From a virus, in IMG/VR virus record IMGVR_UViG_3300025127_000144, positions 1 to 31,322 of that record: a stretch of DNA of 31,322 nt. One strand, written 5' to 3'. The notes under the pieces are model-generated. The model ran no database searches. It was not told the origin of the DNA and saw only the letters and a list, made by a program, of their open reading frames with translations. A program made the translations under genes and the position numbers. Positions within the stretch are counted from its first letter, which is position 1; every line of letters begins with the position of its first letter. Below, in pieces: positions 1 to 7,347 of the stretch.

Positions 1-77
1 ATAAATCTCAGCAGAATAAAGGTGGCATTATAATATTAACAAGATTGCTTAAAGAATTAGATAAGGGAGCAAACTAA
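1..77 (+). CDS. C-terminal end of an unidentified gene (partial)
   Basis: An open frame runs from the left edge (codons start at base 3) to TAA at 75-77. It encodes about 24 residues ending LLKELDKGAN. Its stop overlaps the next start codon as TAATG, which is typical of coupled phage genes. The tail is too short to assign. By position ahead of the head genes it could be a portal or another packaging protein, but nothing in the residues shows this. Confidence 0.5.
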   Translation, partial: KSQQNKGGIIILTRLLKELDKGAN

Positions 78-469
78 TGGAAGTTAAAAAGCATACTAAA
101 GTTTGGTATTCTCTTGACCCTAGTATTAGGGTTGAGAGAAAAAAGTTCTTTGACACTCTGAATCATTGGGGTATTATTGAGCAAGTAAATGTATACACAT
201 TTTGGAAAGAGTTTGAAGAAAATAGATTTAATGAAAAAATATTATCTCAATGTGAAACCAAAGTTGATAATGCATTTAGAAGAGCAATTGATATTAAAGA
301 AAACCTTTTAAGGAGCTTAGATCAAGATAACAGTATTGATGAAAAGATATTTCAGAATACTTATTCATATCTTCAAGGACAACTAAAGGATTTACAAGAT
401 GATCATTTTCAAATCCAAAACACATTCAAAGACATAAAAGCAAATATAGTTTTAAAACAAATGGAGTAA
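77..469 (+). CDS. Hypothetical helical phage protein, 130 aa
   Basis: The start has AAGGGAG upstream and is coupled to the preceding stop. The protein is charged and predicted mostly helical, rich in Lys, Asp, Glu and Gln, with no membrane segment or recognisable motif. It lies between the partial upstream gene and the cell-wall hydrolase, on the head side of the late block. It could be a small morphogenesis protein, but I do not recognise the family. Confidence 0.75.
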   Translation: MEVKKHTKVWYSLDPSIRVERKKFFDTLNHWGIIEQVNVYTFWKEFEENRFNEKILSQCETKVDNAFRRAIDIKENLLRSLDQDNSIDEKIFQNTYSYLQGQLKDLQDDHFQIQNTFKDIKANIVLKQME

Positions 470-485
470 TTTCTGGGAGGTTATT

Positions 486-953
486 ATGAAATATTGGATT
501 ATACTATTTCTTCTTCTTCTAGTCTGTTTTAAAGCTAGAGGAGATGAGGTAGAGTGTCTTGCCCTTAATATATACCATGAGGCTAGAAATCAGCCATTGG
601 TGGGTAAATTAGCAGTAGCAGAAGTAACAATTAATAGGATGAAAGATGACAGATTTCCTAACAATATTTGTGGAGTTATTTATCAGGGTTATTATTCCAA
701 CAATAATCCTATAAAAAATAAATGCCAATTTAGTTGGTGGTGTGATGGTAAGTCAGACAAACCAAGAGATAAAAAGGCTTGGCAAGAATCATTAAGACTA
801 GCTTCATATGTTTACAGTGGCTTATATGAAAATATTGAGATTGTTAAAGGATCTACTCATTATCATGCAGTATATGTGAAGCCTTATTGGACAAAAATGA
901 AAAAGAAAGTTAAGGTCATTGCAGATCATGTATTTTATGTATGGGAAAAATGA
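486..953 (+). CDS. Secreted SleB-type cell-wall hydrolase
   Basis: The family (Hydrolase_2/SleB) cleaves peptidoglycan glycan strands. Residues 1-19 form a signal peptide: Lys near the start, a Leu/Ile-rich core, and a likely cut after ARG. The SleB core follows: LALNIYHEAR at about 25-34, with Glu32 in the position of the catalytic acid, AVAEVTINR at 43-51, CQFSWWCDG at 80-88, and the closing THYHAVYVKPYW region at 124-135. At 155 residues it is a complete minimal domain. GGGAGG precedes the start. It lies well away from the holin-lysozyme cassette near 14-15 kb, so it may act at entry or assembly, or as an exported second lysis enzyme. The family call is strong; the role is inferred. Confidence 0.88.
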   Translation: MKYWIILFLLLLVCFKARGDEVECLALNIYHEARNQPLVGKLAVAEVTINRMKDDRFPNNICGVIYQGYYSNNNPIKNKCQFSWWCDGKSDKPRDKKAWQESLRLASYVYSGLYENIEIVKGSTHYHAVYVKPYWTKMKKKVKVIADHVFYVWEK

Positions 954-1255
954 ATTTTGAAAACTGTGTAAAATGTGGAGACAAACTCAGAGGTGCTACA
1001 AGAGTAAGAACTAAACCTAAGAAATGCTACAAGTGTCTTGGGCAAAGCGAACTTGCCAATAATTATGAACTCAAAAGATACTGTAAACAAATATTAAATA
1101 CACCTACAGAACCAGGTGAAGATGAACTAGTTTTTGAAGACGATCCTAGAGCAGTCAATGAAATAGAATATGGTAAAGTTGTAAAAAAATCAGTTGGTTA
1201 CGTTCACAGTGAAAGTTCATTAGGAAATGTAATTGTAGATACAAAAATTAAATAA
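950..1255 (+). CDS. Small zinc-ribbon protein, 101 aa
   Basis: I place the start at 950, where ATGA overlaps the hydrolase stop and a GGGA motif sits 5 bases upstream. The upstream in-frame ATG at 941 has no ribosome-binding site. Two CxxC knuckles (Cys6/Cys9 and Cys26/Cys29), separated by a basic stretch, suggest one zinc ribbon. The rest is acidic and unassigned. The gene could encode a nucleic-acid-binding or assembly protein. Translation is probably coupled to the hydrolase. Confidence 0.7.
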   Translation: MNFENCVKCGDKLRGATRVRTKPKKCYKCLGQSELANNYELKRYCKQILNTPTEPGEDELVFEDDPRAVNEIEYGKVVKKSVGYVHSESSLGNVIVDTKIK

Positions 1256-1271
1256 TTGTCTTTTACAATTA
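1253..1271. other. AT-rich inverted repeat over a stop codon
   Basis: TAATTGT and ACAATTA form a 7-bp stem with a CTTTT loop. It covers the stop of the zinc-ribbon gene and the -35 region of the candidate promoter that follows. It could be a weak terminator or an operator. The stem contains only two G-C pairs, so this is tentative. Confidence 0.3.
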
Positions 1272-1286
1272 AATAGCTATTATAAT
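1256..1286 (+). promoter_or_regulatory. Candidate promoter before the co-chaperonin and head genes
   Basis: The 82-base gap between the zinc-ribbon gene and the lysine-rich peptide holds a perfect TATAAT at 1281-1286 and TTGTCT at 1256-1261. Their spacing is 19; TATTAT at 1278 gives a spacing of 16. This is the largest gap in the first 5 kb, and the genes downstream are head-assembly genes needed in large amounts. In AT-rich DNA such matches arise by chance, so confidence is limited. Confidence 0.4.
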
Positions 1287-1337
1287 TTTATGAATAGAAC
1301 TCAATTTTCATCATTAATAAAAAAAGGGAGAAAAACA

Positions 1338-1433
1338 ATGTATCATGGTGGTGGTAAAAAAACTATGGATAAAAAGAAAACTACAAAGACTAAAAAGAAA
1401 AAAATGGCTAAAAAGAAAAATGGAAAAAAATAA
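1338..1433 (+). CDS. Lysine-rich 31-residue basic peptide
   Basis: ATG at 1338 follows a strong AAGGGAG site and runs 31 codons to TAA at 1431. The peptide starts MYHGGGKKTM and then consists almost entirely of Lys with a few Thr, Met and Asn, so it is extremely basic. From memory, similar MYHGGGKK-type peptides occur near head genes in uncultured marine phages. It could bind DNA or coat charged head proteins. The good ribosome site and isolated position argue that it is real. Confidence 0.65.
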   Translation: MYHGGGKKTMDKKKTTKTKKKKMAKKKNGKK

Positions 1434-1486
1434 AGACGTAAAGGTATTTGTCACTGGCGTTTCAATGTCAGGAGAAAGTAATTTAC

Positions 1487-1684
1487 ATGAACACGATAGA
1501 ACTTCTGAAAATAATAAAGAAGAACTTACGAGAGAAGAAAACGGCGATAGCCGAAAAGATGATTGAGGGCAGAGAGACTGACTTCAATTCATATCAAAAA
1601 GACGTTGGTATTGCACAAGGACTTGAAGATGCTTGTGTAATTATTGACGATACCCTAAAAACCTTAGACGAAGGAGATGAATAA
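1487..1684 (+). CDS. Hypothetical small helical protein, 65 aa
   Basis: I choose ATG at 1487, preceded by AGGAG 12 bases upstream, over a TTG 39 bases earlier that has no ribosome site. The protein is a compact charged helical type with the segments MNTIELLKIIKKNL and QGLEDACVIIDDTLKTLD. It ends two bases before the co-chaperonin start, so the two are probably co-translated. Its function is unknown. Confidence 0.65.
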   Translation: MNTIELLKIIKKNLREKKTAIAEKMIEGRETDFNSYQKDVGIAQGLEDACVIIDDTLKTLDEGDE

Positions 1685-1686
1685 TC

Positions 1687-2094
1687 ATGCCTCATCAACA
1701 TGAAGTAGCTAAAATATATACTGACGAAGAAACAAAAGGTACTTGTGGCGAACATCAACTACCTATTCCTATGGGTTGGAAAATACTAATTCAGCCAAAT
1801 CAAATCAAACAACAAACTAAAGGTGGCATATTATTGCCTACAAAAGCCAAAGAAAATGAGGCGTATCTTACTGCTCATGGCGAGGTTGTTGGTATTGGTG
1901 AACTAGCGTATAGAGAAAGAGAGACTGGAGCCAGTTGGCGTATTTATAATAAGCCAAAGAAAGGCGATAAGGTTACCTATGGCAAGTATGCTGGGCAAAA
2001 ACTAATAGTTAATGGTGTAAGATTTCTTTTACTGAATGATGACGAGATAACATCTATCTTGCCAAAAAACGTAGAAGTAACTGCATATTTATAG
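1687..2094 (+). CDS. GroES-like co-chaperonin (Cpn10)
   Basis: The family caps the host GroEL chamber for folding; T4 gp31 is the classic phage example, needed for coat folding. The Cpn10 fold is clear: GWKILIQP at 30-37, a mobile loop around TKGGILLPTKAKE at 44-56, GEVVGIG at 65-71, GDKVTYGKYAGQKL at 93-106 and a closing LLLNDDEITSIL at 114-125. It is longer than host GroES (135 versus about 97 residues) because of a roughly 28-residue N-terminal extension with His residues, plus an insert near 72-88. It lies directly upstream of the scaffold and coat genes, which suggests a role in head-protein folding. Confidence 0.88.
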   Translation: MPHQHEVAKIYTDEETKGTCGEHQLPIPMGWKILIQPNQIKQQTKGGILLPTKAKENEAYLTAHGEVVGIGELAYRERETGASWRIYNKPKKGDKVTYGKYAGQKLIVNGVRFLLLNDDEITSILPKNVEVTAYL

Positions 2095-2106
2095 GGAGTA
2101 GATACA

Positions 2107-3042
2107 ATGCAAGAACAAGACACAAACCCAGTTATTCAAGAAATAGAAAAAGAAATTGAAGACACTAAAAGAAAAAATAGTGACGATAATTTTGAAATTG
2201 AAATAACACAAGAGCAACCAAAAGTAGAAGCTCAAGAACAAGAAAAAAAAGCAGATACAAAAAAAGAGGATGACATATCTGATGAAGAGATGAGTCAAGC
2301 AGTACAATCAAGAATAAAAAAACTAGTTCAGCAAAGGCGAGATGCTGAAATAGAAACAAAAAATGGTCAAGAATTAATATCGCAATTGCAAAAAAGACTA
2401 GAAAGGCTTGAGCGTGGAACGCAAAATCAAGTTCAAAGTATGCAACAAAAAGAGTTTGACCAAAGATATAATCTTACAAAACAAGCATTAGAAAAGGCTA
2501 TAGAAGAAGGTGATACGAAAGCTCAAGTAAACTTTCAAGATCAGTTAGCAGATATGAGGGCGGCTATCAGAGTTGGTGATTTGCAAAAACAAATGCAACA
2601 AAGCCAATCTTATTCTCCTACAGTTGGCAGAGCACAACAAACTGCAACTGATCCAACGCCACAAAAAGCTATGCAGTGGTGGCAAAACAATAGGTGGTTT
2701 AACAGTAAAGGTTATGAGCGAGAAACGGCAGCCGCAAGAGCTATTGACGTTCAACTTGATTTAGAAGGATTTGATAAAAACGCAGATGAATATTATGCTA
2801 ATTTAAATAGTCGTTTACAAAGAATGTTCCCTGAGTTAGTATCATCCAATGAGATTATCGAAAGTAAGCCTAGAGCAAAGAGCAGTAAAGTAGTAACACC
2901 ATCTGCGGGTGGCTCTTCTTACAAAGGTAATAGAGTGCGAATGACACAAGATCAACTTAGGATGGCTAGGGAACTTGGAATAAATGACGAGGCAAGTCTT
3001 AAAAAATATGCATCTGAAATACAAAAAAGCCAAAGGAGCTAG
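2107..3042 (+). CDS. Putative scaffold / head assembly protein
   Basis: This 311-residue protein is rich in Gln, Glu and Lys, with a long acidic N-terminal region (1-75) and coiled-coil-like helices around 75-165. The C-terminal region (about 185-311) is basic and includes MTQDQLRMARELGI. This composition and its place just before the coat genes match podovirus scaffolding proteins. AGGGAG precedes the start. I see no protease motif. The assignment rests on composition and position, not on a sequence signature. Confidence 0.7.
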   Translation: MQEQDTNPVIQEIEKEIEDTKRKNSDDNFEIEITQEQPKVEAQEQEKKADTKKEDDISDEEMSQAVQSRIKKLVQQRRDAEIETKNGQELISQLQKRLERLERGTQNQVQSMQQKEFDQRYNLTKQALEKAIEEGDTKAQVNFQDQLADMRAAIRVGDLQKQMQQSQSYSPTVGRAQQTATDPTPQKAMQWWQNNRWFNSKGYERETAAARAIDVQLDLEGFDKNADEYYANLNSRLQRMFPELVSSNEIIESKPRAKSSKVVTPSAGGSSYKGNRVRMTQDQLRMARELGINDEASLKKYASEIQKSQRS

Positions 3043-3044
3043 TT

Positions 3045-3533
3045 ATGACTGAGAAGAGAAATGTTAGAGCAAGTGAAATAAGAGAGAGTGTTCGTGATGA
3101 AGTGAGTAGACCTCAAGGCACATGGACACCACCAGCGTTGTTGGATGCACCTGAACCTCGACCAGGGTATGTTCAACGATGGGTAGCTACCTCGATTCAG
3201 GGGAAGGACACACCTGATAATGTATACAAGCGTATGCGTGAAGGGTGGGAAACTCGCCCTGCTAGTACTGTGAAGAGTACGTTGTTCCCGACTATTAATC
3301 ATGGACAGTGGGAAGGTTGCATTGGAATTGAAGGAATGTTGCTTTGTGAGATGCCAATAGAAAAGCATAAACAAATGAAGGCTTATTATAGTGGTAAAAG
3401 TCACGAGCAAAATGAATCACTTTCAGGCGATCTTGATGCGTTAGGTCGTAAGGCTGGACAACCAATTTTTCAAGAAAGAAAAAGTTCAGTAAGTGGTGGC
3501 AGACAAGTGTCTGTCATGGAAGATAAACCTTAA
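3045..3533 (+). CDS. Conserved phage head-region protein, 162 aa
   Basis: AAGGAG sits before the start, 2 bases after the scaffold-like gene. The N-terminus is basic and the middle is rich in Pro, Trp and Arg (GTWTPPALLDAPEPRPGY, QRWVATSI, RMREGWETRP). The C-terminus is disordered and polar. I recall this type of protein from marine phage head modules without a known function. It may be a minor head protein. Arg and Pro content is higher than in its neighbours. Confidence 0.75.
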   Translation: MTEKRNVRASEIRESVRDEVSRPQGTWTPPALLDAPEPRPGYVQRWVATSIQGKDTPDNVYKRMREGWETRPASTVKSTLFPTINHGQWEGCIGIEGMLLCEMPIEKHKQMKAYYSGKSHEQNESLSGDLDALGRKAGQPIFQERKSSVSGGRQVSVMEDKP

Positions 3534-3547
3534 CTAAGGAGTGAAAA

Positions 3548-4102
3548 ATGGCAAATGTAGACGCCGCTTTTGGGTTAGTTCCCATTCGTTCTCTTGGTGG
3601 TTATGGTTATTCTCGTGCTAACAAATATACTATTGCTTCTGGATTAGCTGAAAACATTTTTACTGGGGATCTATGTATCCTTGATGCAAATGGTCAGATA
3701 ACACCACACACTGCTGGGGAAACAAATAATATAGGCGTTTTTGCGGGCGTATCATATACTGCTACAGATGGTTCATATGTTTATTCACAATATTGGCCGT
3801 CGGGTACTGTTGCAACTAATATAATTGCATACATATATGACGATCCACACACTGTGTATAAAGTTCAATCTGCGGGAACACCTGCTCAAACTAACATAGG
3901 TAACTGTGCTGAAGTTGTTGCTGGAACTGGATCAACTGTTACAGGACAATCAGGTTTTGAAATGAATGGTACTATGGCAAATGGTACTGCTAGTTTAAAA
4001 ATCATTGGACTGTATGAGTCACCAGACAACGCTTTTGGTACAAATGCTATAATGGAAGTTCTTATCAATGAACACTTGTTCAAAGATAGTGCTGGAATAT
4101 AG
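3548..4102 (+). CDS. Putative capsid decoration / head stabilising protein
   Basis: This 184-residue, Gly/Thr/Ala-rich, beta-type protein lies immediately before the major capsid gene. Recognisable parts are GLVPIRSLGGYGYSRANKYTI, FTGDLCILDANG, a Tyr-rich middle, and a closing FGTNAIMEVLINEHLF. This family precedes coat genes in many marine podoviruses and is usually annotated as a structural or head protein. A decoration role is inferred from size and position. AAGGAG gives a strong start. Confidence 0.72.
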   Translation: MANVDAAFGLVPIRSLGGYGYSRANKYTIASGLAENIFTGDLCILDANGQITPHTAGETNNIGVFAGVSYTATDGSYVYSQYWPSGTVATNIIAYIYDDPHTVYKVQSAGTPAQTNIGNCAEVVAGTGSTVTGQSGFEMNGTMANGTASLKIIGLYESPDNAFGTNAIMEVLINEHLFKDSAGI

Positions 4103-4115
4103 GGAGATTTAAACA

Positions 4116-5024
4116 ATGGCAATGAATAGAGCACAATTTGCAAAAATGCTTGAGCCTGGTTTAAATACCTTGTTCGGGCTAGAATATGATAGTTATCCAC
4201 CAGAGTATGATGCAGTTTTTGAGAGCAACACATCTCAAAAGGCATTTGAAGAGGATGTATTATTAACTGGTTTTGGTGCGGCTCCAACTAAAGACGAAGG
4301 TGCTGGAGTAACTTATGACAGTTCATCACAACAATGGACTGCTAGATATCAGCATGAAACAATCGCTTTGGCTTTCTCTGTGACAGAAGAGGCTGAAGAA
4401 GATGGTCTTTATGGGTCAATCGCATCAAGATACACAAAGGCGTTAGCTAGATCTATGGCTACAACCAAAGAGATTAAAGCGGCTAATGTATTAAATAATG
4501 CAACTGATTCTAACTTTACTGGTGGTGATGGTGCAACACTATTAAGCACTGCACATCCAACACAGAATGGCAATCAAAGTAATACTTTGGCTACTGCGGC
4601 AGATTTATCAGAAACATCTTTAGAGAGCATTCTGATTAATATTGCTGATATGAAAGATGATCGTGGTCTTAGGATCGCCGCACAAGGAACAATGTTAATT
4701 ATTCCTACTGCGTATACTTTCGTGGCTGAAAGATTACTAGAAAGTCAGTTAAGAACTGGAACTGCAGATAATGATCTCAACGCAATAAGATCAGGTGGTT
4801 ACTTACCACAAGGTTATCATGTGATGAGAAGGTTAACAGACAGTGATCAATTCTTCATTAAAACTGATGTGCCTGATGGTCTTAAAATGTTCCAAAGAAG
4901 TCCTATGAAGAAGGGCATGGAAGGTGATTTTGAGACTGGAAATGTACGTTATAAAGTAAGAGAAAGATATTCTTTTGGTTTTACTGATTGGCGTGGCATT
5001 TTTGGAACTGAAGGTGCTTCCTAA
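4116..5024 (+). CDS. Major capsid protein (Mu gpT-like, HK97 fold)
   Basis: The 302-residue protein shows the pattern of the Mu-like major head subunit family: MNRAQFAKMLEPGLNTLFGLEY at the start, VTEEAEEDGLYG near 90-101, an RYTKALARSMATTKE helix, a GATLLSTAHPTQNG loop in the middle, IADMKDDRGLRI, and a closing YKVRERYSFGFTDWRGIFG segment. There is no long N-terminal scaffold domain, which fits a separate upstream scaffold gene. AGGGAG precedes the start, and a strong hairpin follows the gene. Confidence 0.88.
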   Translation: MAMNRAQFAKMLEPGLNTLFGLEYDSYPPEYDAVFESNTSQKAFEEDVLLTGFGAAPTKDEGAGVTYDSSSQQWTARYQHETIALAFSVTEEAEEDGLYGSIASRYTKALARSMATTKEIKAANVLNNATDSNFTGGDGATLLSTAHPTQNGNQSNTLATAADLSETSLESILINIADMKDDRGLRIAAQGTMLIIPTAYTFVAERLLESQLRTGTADNDLNAIRSGGYLPQGYHVMRRLTDSDQFFIKTDVPDGLKMFQRSPMKKGMEGDFETGNVRYKVRERYSFGFTDWRGIFGTEGAS

Positions 5025-5033
5025 TAATTAAGA

Positions 5034-5059
5034 TAGGAGAGGGGATAACTCCTCTCCTA
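5034..5059 (+). terminator. Strong hairpin after the capsid gene
   Basis: TAGGAGAGG (5034-5042) pairs with CCTCTCCTA (5051-5059). A further G-U and G-C pair close an ATAA loop, giving 11 pairs. No T-run follows on the + strand, so it is not a classic intrinsic terminator. It may stabilise or process the abundant capsid mRNA, or reduce read-through into the next genes. Confidence 0.6.
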
Positions 5060-5112
5060 AACGCTAACCTTGATTGCATTTATGCAAACAAACCCAGAAC
5101 AAGGAGAATGAC

Positions 5113-6012
5113 ATGGGTACTACAACATTTAGCGGTCCCGTTAGATCGCAAGACAGTCTTAAATTAATAAGCAAAGATTCAACTACTGGTTTAATTGCAG
5201 ATAGAACATTACATGGTAATGCGGCTAGTGACACTAGAAGATATTACCTAGAAGAGTGGTTTAAGCAAATTCCAAAATTAAACGCAGTAAATACTATTGA
5301 TCCTGATGCAGACGATGCGTCAGCACTTGCACTTCATGTATTAGCTAATAAGGACTTTGAGGTATTAGGCACTAATATGACTAGTGCTTTATCTACTAGA
5401 AACGCAACCGCAGCGGGTATAACACTAACTACTGCTGGAGCAGATCAAGATCAAGCAATTGTATGTCCACATTTAGATAGCAATCAAACTGCATGGACTG
5501 GAACAAAGTGGGGTACAGAAAACCAAACTGTTTGGGAGTGCTCAATAAACACAAACGCTATTGATAATCAAAAGCTATGGGCGGGTCTTAAATTAACTAA
5601 TGATCAACTTGTAGCAACTGATGATGACCAAGCGTATTTTAAGTTTCAGACAGATGCAACAAACTCTGAAAGTTTTACAGATTTTACTAAGTGGCATTTT
5701 ATTCACAGTATTGGTGGCACAGACTTTATAAGTGTTTTACCAATAACAGTTGCGGCTAATACCATTTATCATTTTAAAATTGAAATAGACTCTGCAAGAA
5801 AGTTATCTATTTTTGTTGATGGTGTTCAGTACAACATTACAAGCACATCAGGATCAACTGGTGGCACTGCAGTAACAAGTGGTACAACCAAGTCTGGTGC
5901 TATGACTAACGATGTTGACTTCATTCCATATATAGGTATTGAGGCTGGAGCGGCAGCGGCTGAGGCAGTAGATGTACATTATCAATGCATAAGTAGGATA
6001 ATATTTGAGTAA
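5113..6012 (+). CDS. Virion structural protein with concanavalin-like features
   Basis: I start at ATG 5113, which has AAGGAG six bases upstream; an earlier in-frame TTG lacks a site. The N-terminus TTFSGPVRSQDSLKL resembles phage structural proteins that begin TTFSGP. The C-terminal half has beta-rich segments such as HFKIEIDSARKLSIFVDGVQ, typical of LamG or concanavalin-like domains, and ends in HYQCISRIIFE. It lies between the capsid and tail genes and could be a head fibre or decoration protein. Confidence 0.72.
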   Translation: MGTTTFSGPVRSQDSLKLISKDSTTGLIADRTLHGNAASDTRRYYLEEWFKQIPKLNAVNTIDPDADDASALALHVLANKDFEVLGTNMTSALSTRNATAAGITLTTAGADQDQAIVCPHLDSNQTAWTGTKWGTENQTVWECSINTNAIDNQKLWAGLKLTNDQLVATDDDQAYFKFQTDATNSESFTDFTKWHFIHSIGGTDFISVLPITVAANTIYHFKIEIDSARKLSIFVDGVQYNITSTSGSTGGTAVTSGTTKSGAMTNDVDFIPYIGIEAGAAAAEAVDVHYQCISRIIFE

Positions 6013-6019
6013 AATATAT

Positions 6020-6038
6020 TGGGGAGCTAGTCTCCCCA
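6020..6038 (+). terminator. Hairpin between two structural genes
   Basis: TGGGGAG (6020-6026) and CTCCCCA (6032-6038) form a 7-bp GC-rich stem with a CTAGT loop. Only a short pyrimidine tract (CTTTC) follows. It has the same layout as the hairpin after the capsid gene and may be a partial terminator or an mRNA stabiliser. The ribosome site for the next gene lies just downstream. Confidence 0.5.
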
Positions 6039-6057
6039 CTTTCATAAGGAGAATTAT

Positions 6058-6663
6058 ATGGCTTATGCAACCGATGTAAGTGCTTTAACTGTAAGCGATG
6101 AAAACGCTAGTGATGATGATAGATTAGTTACTGCGGCAAGACCTGACACCTCTGCTACTATGGCAAATACAACATTTGCTGGGGGTGCGGCAAGGAATGT
6201 TATAGTAACTACAACTGGAACTGGTGATAATGAAAAGACTTGTACTATTACTGGAACAGATGTTTTTGGTAATGCTCAGACAGAAGTGATAACCTCTACT
6301 GGATCAGCAGAGGCAGTAGCTGGAACAAAATTATTTTTGACAGTAACTGCAGTAGAATGTTCAGCCAAATATGCGGCTAACATAAAAGTAGGATCAGGAA
6401 CTTTGTGTGGTCAATCTATTGGTGGTGGAGCAAGAATAAGATTGAAGGGTATGTCTGTAGTGTCAGGTGGCACTGCTGGAACTATATCATTCTTCAATGG
6501 CACTCCAGAGAGTGGTACTGCTTTGTTTACTGCTAGAACTATTGGAACTGCAAATGAAACTGTAGATAGAACAATCCCAGCAGAGGGTATCTTGTTTGCT
6601 AGTGGCATGAGTGTGTCTTATACTTTAGATCACGCTGACATGATGACGTTCTTCTTCACATAA
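6058..6663 (+). CDS. Virion structural protein, 201 aa
   Basis: This is a low-complexity Gly/Thr/Ala beta-rich protein with repeated short strands (NVIVTTTGTGDN, TITGTDVFGNAQTEVIT). A C-terminal GISFF/TISFFNG-type region suggests a jelly-roll or Ig-like fold. AAGGAG precedes the start. By location after the capsid gene it is probably a head or neck component. No catalytic motif is visible, and I cannot name the family. Confidence 0.7.
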   Translation: MAYATDVSALTVSDENASDDDRLVTAARPDTSATMANTTFAGGAARNVIVTTTGTGDNEKTCTITGTDVFGNAQTEVITSTGSAEAVAGTKLFLTVTAVECSAKYAANIKVGSGTLCGQSIGGGARIRLKGMSVVSGGTAGTISFFNGTPESGTALFTARTIGTANETVDRTIPAEGILFASGMSVSYTLDHADMMTFFFT

Positions 6664-6672
6664 GGAGATGGT

Positions 6673-7347
6673 ATGGCAACATCAGGATCAGTCACATTTA
6701 GACCAAACGTAGAAGAGGTAATAACTGAGGCGTTTGAAAGATGTGGCATTGACGTACAGACAAGGACTGGTGATCATGCTAGATCCGCAAGAAGAAGTCT
6801 TAATTTATTATTTTCTGAGTTTGCTAATCGTGGCATCAATTATTGGACTGTGACACAAAACACTTTGACGCTTGTTAGTGGCACAACTAATTATACACTG
6901 CCAGTAGGAACTATAGATTTATTAGATGTAGTTGTAAGAGACAGTACATCAGACACAGATCAAATAATAAATAGAATTACTATAGAAGAGTATAATCAAA
7001 TACCTGACAAGACAAACGCTGGGAAGCCAAGTCAGTATATGTTAGATAGGCAATATACTCCAGTAATATATCTTTGGTCTGTGCCTAATGTATCTACATT
7101 ATCTCTTAATTATTGGGCAATGAACCAACAAGAAGACATAACTGCGTCAAATCAAGACACAGATATACCTTATAGATGGACTGATACCATATGTGCGGGT
7201 TTGTCAGCCAAGTTAGCAATGAAATATGCACCTGATAAATTCCAAGTATTGAATGAGATGTATGAGAGGTCATTTAGTTTTGCGGCATCTAGCGATAATG
7301 ATGGCGTAAGCCTTAGAGTACAACCAACTGCCTTGAATATAGTGTGA
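6673..7347 (+). CDS. Head-to-tail adaptor, P22 gp4 / T7 gp11-like
   Basis: The 224-residue protein opens with an alpha segment (VEEVITEAFERCGI, SARRSLNLLFSEFANRG), followed by beta strands around YTLPVGTIDLLDVVVR. A Tyr/Pro segment (PSQYMLDRQYTPVIYLW) precedes closing helices (GLSAKLAMKYAP, MYERSF). This order matches connector proteins that seal the portal ring in P22-like and T7-like phages. AAGGAG precedes the start. Its stop overlaps the next start as TGATG. Confidence 0.75.
   Translation: MATSGSVTFRPNVEEVITEAFERCGIDVQTRTGDHARSARRSLNLLFSEFANRGINYWTVTQNTLTLVSGTTNYTLPVGTIDLLDVVVRDSTSDTDQIINRITIEEYNQIPDKTNAGKPSQYMLDRQYTPVIYLWSVPNVSTLSLNYWAMNQQEDITASNQDTDIPYRWTDTICAGLSAKLAMKYAPDKFQVLNEMYERSFSFAASSDNDGVSLRVQPTALNIV

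Noticed and set aside
1345-1566. Lys/Glu-rich 73-residue frame
   Set aside because: It overlaps the 31-residue Lys-rich peptide in another frame and starts with GTG without its own ribosome site; the peptide and the downstream gene explain the region better.
3039-3410. 123-residue minus-strand frame opposite the head-region gene
   Set aside because: It covers a well-supported + strand gene, and its composition is that of an antisense reading with no ribosome site.
5034-5059. Full intrinsic terminator after the capsid gene
   Set aside because: The stem is strong but no U-run follows on the + strand, so I keep it as a hairpin with partial or processing role.
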